Below, piece after piece: positions 1 through 5,708 of a DNA stretch of 13,073 nt. The notes under the pieces are model-generated. The model saw only the letters and a list, made by a program, of their open reading frames with translations. It was not told the origin of the DNA and ran no database searches. The stretch comes from Chloroflexota bacterium (lineage in GTDB: Bacteria > Chloroflexota > Ktedonobacteria > Ktedonobacterales > Ktedonobacteraceae): positions 1 to 13,073 of the forward strand of contig JAJZEJ010000790.1 of the NCBI GenBank assembly GCA_021828635.1. Reading direction: 5' to 3'. Within the stretch, counting starts at the first letter, position 1, and each line of letters opens with the position of its first letter. A program made the position numbers and the translations under genes.

Positions 1-275
1 CTCGTAAGGGAGGGCCAGGCATCACGCGCTCTGACCTGCTCATGATTAACAAGATTGATCTGGCTCCCTATGTGGGCGCGTCACTAGCTGTCATGGAACG
101 CGATGCTCGTATGCAACGCGGCGAGCTACCCTTCATCTTTAGCAATCTCAAAGATGGCACGGGGCTTGACGCGGTGGTACACTGGTTAGAGCAACAGATG
201 GCACAACCACGTCATCGCGTTCTGGATGTTTCTACATCTGTAGAGCATACACACCATCATCATCATCATCATTAA
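1..275 (+). CDS. ureG: Urease accessory GTPase UreG, C-terminal part (5' end outside window)
   Basis: UreG is a SIMIBI-class GTPase that, with UreD/UreF/UreH and UreE, delivers nickel to apo-urease in the cytoplasm. The frame is open from base 3 and gives about 90 residues. They begin [13 protein letters not shown] and continue [13 protein letters not shown], which contains the G4 guanine-specificity box (NKxD), then [15 protein letters not shown] and [10 protein letters not shown]. These are signature stretches of the UreG C-terminal half. UreG is usually a little over 200 residues, so the P-loop half lies upstream of the window. The protein ends with eight His in its last nine residues, coded by near-perfect CAT repeats. 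Known His-rich regions of UreG are usually N-terminal, and UreE often has a C-terminal His tail, so this position is unusual; nickel binding is inferred. Other urease genes are expected upstream but are not visible. The M20 peptidase gene starts 21 bases after the stop. Confidence 0.95.
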   Translation, partial: RKGGPGITRSDLLMINKIDLAPYVGASLAVMERDARMQRGELPFIFSNLKDGTGLDAVVHWLEQQMAQPRHRVLDVSTSVEHTHHHHHHH

Positions 276-296
276 CATCTATGTTAAGGAGTAGAC

Positions 297-1439
297 ATGC
301 AGAGACCAGCATTGGATTGGGAGCATCTGCGTTCAGTTGCTAATGCCAAAATAGAAGAGATCGCCACATTGGCAACTCGTATTTGCGAGGTACCCGCGCC
401 CACGGGTAGCGAGATGGAACGAGCGCAATTTGTGGCAGGACTCTGGCACGAGCGCGGCTACACGGCGGAGGTCGATGCTATCGGCAACGTCTATGTGCGA
501 CGCGGCAAGCAGAGCCAGCGTCCGACAGTAATGTTGCTAGCGCATCTTGATACGGTATTTCCGGCGGGTACACCTCTGCATGTGCGGCGCGATGGCGATT
601 TTCTGCGCGGCCCCGGCATCGGTGATAATAGCGCGAGTGTGGCAACGATGCTCTATCTTATGAACGTGCTTGATGAGCTATACATAGAGACTGAGGTCGA
701 TATCATCGCGGTAGCAAACGTTGGCGAAGAGGGGCTGGGCAATCTGCGTGGTGCGCGTGCCGCTGTTGAACGCTATCGCTCGAATCTTGGCGCGGTAATT
801 GCCATTGATGGTCGCTTGGGTGCGATTGTGACCGAGGCGGTAGGTTCTAAACGCTGGCGTGTTACGGTACGTGGTCCTGGTGGTCATTCCTTTGGCTCTT
901 TTGGGCAACCAAGCGCCATTCATGGTCTGGCGCGTATCATCGCTGCTATTGCTGATATTCAGGTGCTGCAAAATCCCAAGACGACGTATAACGTTGGTAT
1001 CATCGAAGGTGGTACGTCTGTCAATACCATCGCATCCAGTGCCTCGGCGCTCCTTGATATGCGCTCAACCGATGTCACATCTCTAAACAGGTTGGCTGAG
1101 CAGGTGAAAGCTATCATCGAGCGCAAAGCTGGCGCAGGATTGCGAGCAGAGATTGAGGTGCTTGGCGAGCGCCCAGCAGGGAAACGCGAACGCACTGATC
1201 CACTGGTACAACTGGCGGCCAGTACATTACGCTGGCTCGACTATGAACCGACCTTCTATGCCTCAAGCACTGATGCTAACATTCCGATTAGTCTAGGTAT
1301 TCCCGCTATCTGTGTTGGCATCACACATGGCGACCGTGTGCATACTATGGAAGAGTATATGCGTGTCTCACTACTTGGTGATGGCTTGGCACAAGTTACG
1401 CGGCTTACCGTTGAGGCCGCTGCCCTCGTAGGGGCGTGA
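297..1439 (+). CDS. M20-family zinc metallopeptidase / amidohydrolase
   Basis: A cytoplasmic di-zinc hydrolase of the M20 (M20/M25/M40) clan, a group that cleaves peptide or N-acyl amide bonds. The metal and catalytic pattern is complete: AHLDTV with H83 and D85, GIGDNSA with the bridging D110, the catalytic Glu pair at 144-145 (VGEEGLGNLRG), D171 (IDGRLG), and a C-terminal His at 349 in RVHTMEEY. The dimerisation-domain loop GPGGHSFGSFGQPS (193-206) carries H197. At 380 residues it has normal family length. The ATG is preceded by AAGGAG at 286-291, six bases upstream. It lies 21 bases after ureG and may be cotranscribed with it, but its substrate cannot be read from sequence; a tri- or dipeptidase, carboxypeptidase or deacylase are all possible. 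The last three codons and the stop fall inside an inverted-repeat element, so the C-terminus may have been reshaped by insertion. Confidence 0.9.
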   Translation: MQRPALDWEHLRSVANAKIEEIATLATRICEVPAPTGSEMERAQFVAGLWHERGYTAEVDAIGNVYVRRGKQSQRPTVMLLAHLDTVFPAGTPLHVRRDGDFLRGPGIGDNSASVATMLYLMNVLDELYIETEVDIIAVANVGEEGLGNLRGARAAVERYRSNLGAVIAIDGRLGAIVTEAVGSKRWRVTVRGPGGHSFGSFGQPSAIHGLARIIAAIADIQVLQNPKTTYNVGIIEGGTSVNTIASSASALLDMRSTDVTSLNRLAEQVKAIIERKAGAGLRAEIEVLGERPAGKRERTDPLVQLAASTLRWLDYEPTFYASSTDANIPISLGIPAICVGITHGDRVHTMEEYMRVSLLGDGLAQVTRLTVEAAALVGA

Positions 1440-1538
1440 TTTATCACGCCCTGGTTACTATTATCACACTCTGCTCGTAATATCCCACTTGTTGGTGTAT
1501 TAGACAAGGTACCAGGGCGTGATAAATCACGCCACTAC
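1428..1538. repeat. Inverted-repeat element 1 (28-bp arms), overlapping the peptidase stop codon
   Basis: Two 28-base arms, 1428-1455 and 1511-1538, are inverted copies with one mismatch, separated by 55 bases. Each arm contains the nearly self-complementary core GGCGTGATTTATCACGCC, so the element can fold as one long hairpin or as two small ones. The outer end reads GTAGGGGCG. It has no coding capacity and no T-run beside it. The left arm provides the final GTA GGG GCG TGA of the peptidase gene, and the right arm ends 38 bases before the MFS start. It resembles a miniature palindromic mobile element and shares its outer GTAGGG and core GATTTATC with the element at 4154-4238. Confidence 0.85.
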
Positions 1539-1576
1539 GGCATTCCCTGACTCGATGGTATCGAAAGAAACAAAAT

Positions 1577-2776
1577 ATGAAAACACTGGCATCCGAGCAG
1601 CGGAAGACGGCTATGCCGCCGACGCTGCGCTTGCATCTGGCCCTGGCATTCTTCATTTTTATCATGATCGGCGCGAACGACGGTGCTGTTGGCGTGCTGC
1701 TACCCAATCTGCAAACCTATTATCACGTCAATAAAGCCAGCATTGGCTTCTTATTTCTCTGTAGCACCGCCGGATATTTTATTGCCTCCTTCAATAATGG
1801 CTTACTTATCGATAAACTGGGCAAGCAATGGGCGCTGATGGCTGGCACGCTGCTCTTTTGCTGTGGTACCGGTACACTGGTGTTGATGCCGCCTTTCCCA
1901 CTGGCTCTTTTTGCCTTCGCGCTGATTGGCTTCGGCCTCGCTGTACTGGATGATGGTTTGAACTCCTATGTTGCGGAATTGCCCAACAATACTACGAAGT
2001 TGAATTATCTGCACTTCTTCTATGGAGCGGGCGCATGGCTTGGCCCGATTGTTGCTTCCACACTGCTAGCACTGCAATGGGGCTGGCATAGTGTCTATAT
2101 TGTCTGGGTCTGTTTTAGTCTCGTCGCACTGATTAGTCTGGGCATCTTCTTTAAGGGTGGGAGGGATGGTAGCAGCAAGGCTATGAGCCATGATGAAACT
2201 CTGACCGACAAAGAGAGTCTTTTGGTAACGACGCTCAAACAACATGTAGTCTGGCTGGCCGCTTTTTTCCTGCTGATCTATGTTGGCTCCGAAGTCACGC
2301 TAGGAAGTTGGAGCTACAGCTTTTTTACTGAGGCGCGGCACATCGCACCGCTACCGTCTGGCTGGATTGTTAGTGGTTACTGGTTGGGATTATCGCTTGG
2401 TCGGCTATTATTGGGACACGTGGCTGTGAGGATTGGCAATAAACGCATGATACAGCTTTGCCTGTTTGGCGTCGTTGTTGGTCTGCTGCTAATCTGGCTC
2501 ATTCCATTGCCGTTTGTCTCCGCTTTTGGACTCTTCTTGACTGGTTTTAGTCTGGGACCGATCTTCCCCACGACTATCGCACTGATGCCTACGCTAGTAT
2601 CGGCCCGCATACTGCCTACTGCTATCGGCTTTCTTGCTAGTCTAGGCAGCATGGGTGGCGCTCTGTTTCCCTGGCTCGCTGGCAACCTGGCGCAATATAT
2701 CGGCCTCTGGTCGCTATTGCCCTATGTCATCATTCTGGCTATAGTAATGTTTATCTTCTGGGTTGTGCTAGAATGA
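1577..2776 (+). CDS. MFS transporter, FHS/fucose-permease-like
   Basis: A polytopic inner-membrane carrier of 399 residues, the usual MFS size, with about 12 hydrophobic segments and a hydrophilic central loop near residues 195-220 (KGGRDGSSKAMSHDETLTDK). Residues 32-50 (GANDGAVGVLLPNLQTYYH), 123-130 (VLDDGLNS) and 142-157 (LNYLHFFYGAGAWLGP) match the pattern of the FHS-like sugar permease branch, in which an LN-LH-x-FG-GA-GP segment is typical. A sugar or small polar solute symporter is therefore likely, but the substrate is unknown. The start is not firmly fixed: only a weak GAAAG precedes this ATG, and a second ATG lies 12 codons in. The short basic N-terminus followed directly by TM1 favours the first. 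It follows the peptidase on the same strand, but the inverted-repeat element separates the two genes. Confidence 0.85.
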   Translation: MKTLASEQRKTAMPPTLRLHLALAFFIFIMIGANDGAVGVLLPNLQTYYHVNKASIGFLFLCSTAGYFIASFNNGLLIDKLGKQWALMAGTLLFCCGTGTLVLMPPFPLALFAFALIGFGLAVLDDGLNSYVAELPNNTTKLNYLHFFYGAGAWLGPIVASTLLALQWGWHSVYIVWVCFSLVALISLGIFFKGGRDGSSKAMSHDETLTDKESLLVTTLKQHVVWLAAFFLLIYVGSEVTLGSWSYSFFTEARHIAPLPSGWIVSGYWLGLSLGRLLLGHVAVRIGNKRMIQLCLFGVVVGLLLIWLIPLPFVSAFGLFLTGFSLGPIFPTTIALMPTLVSARILPTAIGFLASLGSMGGALFPWLAGNLAQYIGLWSLLPYVIILAIVMFIFWVVLE

Positions 2777-2849
2777 CAACCGGCAGAGGTGCAATCTGGT
2801 GCGTAATCGATACCAGAAAAAAAGAACTTTACCCATCTTTGGTTATATC

Positions 2850-2879
2850 TTGCATTTTTGTAATATCTTGCATTATAGT
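2850..2879 (+). promoter_or_regulatory. Candidate sigma70-type promoter for the desaturase, with direct repeats
   Basis: TTGCAT (2850-2855) and TATAGT (2874-2879), spaced by 18 bases, form a plausible -35/-10 pair in an AT-rich gap. A 12-base direct repeat, ATATCTTGCATT, occurs at 2845-2856 and 2863-2874, an 18-base period. The first copy contains the -35 and the second lies in the spacer, as expected if a factor binds across the promoter. Transcription would begin near 2886, leaving a leader of nearly 200 bases before the desaturase. Confidence 0.4.
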
Positions 2880-2888
2880 AAAAGTGTT

Positions 2889-2916
2889 GTAGGTTTGTGG
2901 GACACCTCAAACCTAC
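2889..2916 (+). promoter_or_regulatory. Leader hairpin upstream of the desaturase
   Basis: GTAGGTTTG (2889-2897) pairs perfectly with CAAACCTAC (2908-2916) around a 10-base loop. No T-run follows, so it does not look like a finished intrinsic terminator. It would sit at the 5' end of a transcript started by the promoter proposed at 2850-2879. Further downstream, TTTCC (2944-2948) can pair with either of two flanking GGAAA copies (2934-2938 or 2955-2959), and GCTCAAA (2987-2993) pairs with TTTGAGC (3000-3006). The leader as a whole is unusually structured. It matches no riboswitch class that I recognise. Confidence 0.45.
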
Positions 2917-3076
2917 GTAGTAAACTGGTGTTTGGAAAACATCTTTCCTTTTTTGGAAAATCACATATTCACTCTGGTTTATGACAGCTCAAACAAACAT
3001 TTGAGCGGGGAGAATAGGTGGCAGTGGTTGTTTTTGCACCTGTTTTAGACTAATAATGCCGAAAGGTTCTCATTGC

Positions 3077-4129
3077 ATGAATTATAGCAATGTCTTAACT
3101 CCTCCCCCTATTGCACGTACAAGCAACGACTATGCTGAATTAAAGCGTCTGATTAAGGAGGCTGGACTACTGGAAAAGCAGCCGGTCTACTATACCGCTA
3201 AAATATTGGTATTATTAGCGATGCTTACACTCAGTGTGGTTTTCCTATTCTCGGTCCATTCTTTCTGGCTGCAACTCCTCAATGCAGCCTATCTGGCTAT
3301 TGTCACTACACAACTCGGACTTCTTGGTCATGATGCCGGTCATAGACAGGTGTTTCACGCTACCTGGAAAAATGACGTAGTGGGCTTCATCACTGGTAAT
3401 CTGCTGATAGGCATCAGTCATTCGTGGTGGATGGATAAGCATAACAAGCATCATAGCCATCCGAATCAACATGATCTCGACCCTGATATTAATATTCCAA
3501 TTATAGCCTTTGGCGAAGACGATCTTCGGCGGGGAGGCTGGCTCGTTCAATTTCTCATGAAGTATCAGGCATACTTCTTCTTTCCCGTGCTGTTGATAGT
3601 TGCTATGAATCTTCAGCTACAAGGGGTGCGTTTCCTGTTGCGTGAAAAGGTCAAATATGCTGCTGTAGAGTGGACGCTGCTGGGTCTGCACTTCCTGTGC
3701 TACTTTGGGTTGCTCTTCTCTCATTTTGCACCCTGGCAGGCTATCCTCTTCATCCTCGTGCATCAGGGTCTCTCTGGTTTATACCTGGGGTCGATCTTCG
3801 CACCTAATCATAAAGGTATGCCTGTGTTGGAGACAGATAGCAAGATGGACTTTTTACACAGACAGGTCATCACCGCTCGTAACGTCCATGCACATCCATT
3901 TACCGATTTCTGGTATGGTGGGCTGAACTATCAGATTGAGCATCACCTTTTCCCAAGTATGCCGCGCAATCAGTTGAAAAAAGCGCAGCATATTATTAGA
4001 GACTTTTGCCAGACACACGCCATTCCATACTATGAAACAAGTTCTATGCGCTCTTACGTAGAAATTCTGCAAGCATTGCATCTGCTCAGTGCGCCCTTGC
4101 GGCAAAAGAGTATGCATGTGGCTGACTGA
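3077..4129 (+). CDS. Membrane fatty acid desaturase (three-His-box, front-end/DesA3-like)
   Basis: An integral-membrane di-iron enzyme that inserts a cis double bond into acyl-CoA or acyl-lipid chains using O2 and an electron donor. All three His boxes are present (numbering from the chosen start): HDAGH (85-89), HNKHH (122-126) and QIEHH (286-290), with paired hydrophobic segments between. The Q-x-x-H-H third box and the LFPSMPR that follows are typical of the delta-5/delta-6 front-end and mycobacterial DesA3-like group. There is no fused cytochrome b5 domain, so electrons should come from a separate ferredoxin or oxidoreductase. The protein is 350 residues. This ATG follows AAAGG by 10 bases and gives an N-terminus of family-like length; an upstream in-frame ATG at 3056 adds seven residues but has no ribosome site. 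It is monocistronic, bounded by a long leader and by the element at 4154-4238. Regioselectivity cannot be assigned. Confidence 0.9.
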   Translation: MNYSNVLTPPPIARTSNDYAELKRLIKEAGLLEKQPVYYTAKILVLLAMLTLSVVFLFSVHSFWLQLLNAAYLAIVTTQLGLLGHDAGHRQVFHATWKNDVVGFITGNLLIGISHSWWMDKHNKHHSHPNQHDLDPDINIPIIAFGEDDLRRGGWLVQFLMKYQAYFFFPVLLIVAMNLQLQGVRFLLREKVKYAAVEWTLLGLHFLCYFGLLFSHFAPWQAILFILVHQGLSGLYLGSIFAPNHKGMPVLETDSKMDFLHRQVITARNVHAHPFTDFWYGGLNYQIEHHLFPSMPRNQLKKAQHIIRDFCQTHAIPYYETSSMRSYVEILQALHLLSAPLRQKSMHVAD

Positions 4130-4153
4130 ATAATGAGAATGTCTTGATTAATC

Positions 4154-4238
4154 TGTAGGGACCGATTTATCGCGTCCGCCCATGCTTGGGTATGATGCAT
4201 GCTTGAGCAAGCGCGGACGCGATAAATCGGTCCCTACA
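4154..4238. repeat. Inverted-repeat element 2 (26-bp perfect arms) between convergent genes
   Basis: Arms 4154-4179 and 4213-4238 are perfect 26-base inverted copies around a 33-base loop, and could form a very stable hairpin on either strand. The outer end TGTAGGG and the core GATTTATC match element 1 at 1428-1538; the core is itself self-complementary. The loop carries CATGCTTG twice (4181-4188 and 4198-4205). It fills the gap between the desaturase (+) and the alpha-galactosidase (-). The T-rich ATTTATTTATT just after the right arm on the plus strand suggests that it may also terminate the desaturase transcript. Confidence 0.85.
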
Positions 4239-4243
4239 TTTAT

Positions 4244-5539
4244 TTATTGCATGGGCGGAATGACGTCGCCGTGTGCCTCAAACAGATCGTCCACAAGTTG
4301 GTAAATCTCATCAATGGTTAGCTCTGCCGCTGTGTGGGGGTCGAACATGGCCGCTTGATAAACATGTTCTCTTTTGCCTGTTAGTACAGCCTCAACGACC
4401 AGCCCTTGTACATTGACGTTACTCATTTGCAGGGCCGCGAGTTGTGGTGGCGTAGATCCGATCACTGTTGGCTGAATGCCTGCCGCGTCAATTAGACATG
4501 GTACCTCGACACAGCAACCCTCTGGCAAAGTGCTTATCAAACCTGTATTCGTGACGTTGCCATAGATGACACGAGGCGTATTCGTCTCCATTGAATGAAT
4601 AATACGTGCGGCATATTCGCCACTTAGATCAGGATGAAATTCGGCGGTGCCGTCTAGCAATTTCTGGCGCATTTGTTCCCACCACGCATTTTGTTTCTGG
4701 CAACGACGAATGTATTCATCAATTGGAATATGAAAGTGTTCAACCAGATCGGGGCGGTCACGGCGGATAAAGAACTGGTTGTATTCCGCGCTATGCTCGC
4801 TCGACTCTGTGACGAAGTAGCCCAGACGCTTAAACAACTCGAAACGTACTGGGTCTTTCTCCCAAACCTCCGGTTTCTGTGCCACCTCGCGCAACAATGG
4901 ATAGGCATCCTGACCCTGGTAGGTTAGCTCCAGATAGAAGGCCATATGGTTGATACCGGCGCAACGATATGTTAGTTCTTTCGGATTGATGCCCATATAC
5001 GAGGCCAGTTGCTTGGCGGTACCTTGCACACTGTGGCACAAACCGACAGTTTTGATCTTTGTGGCCTTTGAAACGGCCCAGGTGTTCATAGCCATCGGAT
5101 TGACATAGTTAAGGAAGGTGGTATGAGGGCAGACCTCTTCCATGTCATGACACATATCCAACATGACCGGAATGGTGCGTAGAGCGCGAAAGATGCCGCC
5201 GATGCCCATTGTGTCGGCGATAGTTTGCTGCAATCCATAACGTTTCGGCACTTCAAAATCAACTAAGGTGGATGGGTAGCCGCCGACCTGAATGGTGTTG
5301 ATGACGTAATCAGCGCCCTGTAGTGCCTCTTTGCGGTTGGCATAGGCTTTGATGGTTGGGTGGGCATGCAGCGATTCCGCTACACGCTTCGCCATAATCT
5401 CGGCGATATGCAGGCGCTCAGGATCAATATCCATCAGCGCGATTTCGGCTTCCGCAAGTTCGGGGAAAGAAAGAATGTCACCGAGTAGATGTAAGGTAAA
5501 GACGACACTACCCGCACCGATAAAGGTGATTTTCGGCAC
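4244..5539 (-). CDS. melA: GH4 alpha-galactosidase, MelA-like (NAD- and Mn-dependent)
   Basis: A cytoplasmic family-4 glycoside hydrolase that cleaves alpha-galactosides such as melibiose by an NAD-dependent redox/elimination mechanism with a divalent metal. From the GTG start (431 residues; E. coli MelA is about 450) the N-terminal Rossmann motif is ITFIGAGSVVF (4-14). NYVNPMAMNTWA starts at residue 144, the metal Cys168 lies in GLCHSVQG, and the metal His198 in AGINHMAFYLEL. YGNV, EGCCVEVPCL and DPHTAAELTIDEIY follow as in MelA. An in-frame ATG 17 codons upstream (5590) would give a longer protein, but GTG at 5539 has AGGAGG (5545-5550) five bases upstream and aligns with the family N-terminus. 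It follows the sugar-binding protein gene, with a hairpin terminator and a palindrome in the gap. Other GH4 activities (alpha-glucosidase, galacturonidase) are less likely given the close MelA match. Confidence 0.93.
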   Translation of the reverse strand: MPKITFIGAGSVVFTLHLLGDILSFPELAEAEIALMDIDPERLHIAEIMAKRVAESLHAHPTIKAYANRKEALQGADYVINTIQVGGYPSTLVDFEVPKRYGLQQTIADTMGIGGIFRALRTIPVMLDMCHDMEEVCPHTTFLNYVNPMAMNTWAVSKATKIKTVGLCHSVQGTAKQLASYMGINPKELTYRCAGINHMAFYLELTYQGQDAYPLLREVAQKPEVWEKDPVRFELFKRLGYFVTESSEHSAEYNQFFIRRDRPDLVEHFHIPIDEYIRRCQKQNAWWEQMRQKLLDGTAEFHPDLSGEYAARIIHSMETNTPRVIYGNVTNTGLISTLPEGCCVEVPCLIDAAGIQPTVIGSTPPQLAALQMSNVNVQGLVVEAVLTGKREHVYQAAMFDPHTAAELTIDEIYQLVDDLFEAHGDVIPPMQ

Positions 5540-5544
5540 GTTAT

Positions 5545-5550
5545 CCTCCT
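5545..5550 (-). promoter_or_regulatory. Ribosome binding site that fixes the GTG start of the GH4 gene
   Basis: On the minus strand AGGAGG stands five bases before GTG (5539-5537). No comparable site precedes the upstream ATG at 5590, so the shorter reading is preferred. Confidence 0.8.
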
Positions 5551-5615
5551 CTAGTATGTTTAGGGACAATTGATTTGCGAATGATGACATGTTTCAGGTT
5601 GTAATGTTGGTATTA

Positions 5616-5630
5616 TGATGACTGTCATCA
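5616..5630. promoter_or_regulatory. Perfect palindrome upstream of the GH4 gene, candidate operator
   Basis: TGATGAC-T-GTCATCA is a perfect 7+1+7 palindrome, 77 bases before the GTG start. A further TGATGAC half-site lies at 5582-5588. It does not resemble the TGTACGC operators near the LacI gene. A separate regulator or a small RNA structure is possible; no clear -35/-10 pair could be assigned here. Confidence 0.4.
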
Positions 5631-5657
5631 CAGATACTTTGGGTAAACAGGAAAACT

Positions 5658-5690
5658 GGAACAGCCGAGAGTGTGGCTCTCGACTGTTCC
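5658..5690 (-). terminator. Hairpin terminator after the sugar-binding protein gene
   Basis: GGAACAG-C-CGAGAG (5658-5671) pairs with CTCTCG-A-CTGTTCC (5677-5690), giving 13 pairs, one mismatch and a five-base loop. Read on the minus strand it is followed by AGTTTTCC, a short T-rich tail. It begins 18 bases past the stop of the binding-protein gene and should end or attenuate the transporter transcript before the GH4 gene. Confidence 0.7.
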
Positions 5691-5708
5691 ATACCCTTCA
5701 CGATCAGG

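Noticed and set aside
246..272. An engineered His tag or vector sequence
   Set aside because: The flanking ureG frame, natural stop and downstream gene are continuous, and no vector or linker sequence is visible; a natural His-rich tail is the simpler reading.
1428..1538. CRISPR repeats or an IS terminal pair
   Set aside because: There are only two inverted copies, with a 55-base interior that has no coding capacity and no regular spacing.
2799..2984. A 61-codon open frame in the gap before the desaturase
   Set aside because: It has a GTG start without a ribosome site and no recognisable sequence, and it spans the proposed promoter and hairpins.
5540..5590. N-terminal extension of the GH4 protein from the ATG at 5590
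   Set aside because: The extra 17 residues lie outside the family alignment, and the ribosome site at 5545-5550 falls inside them.
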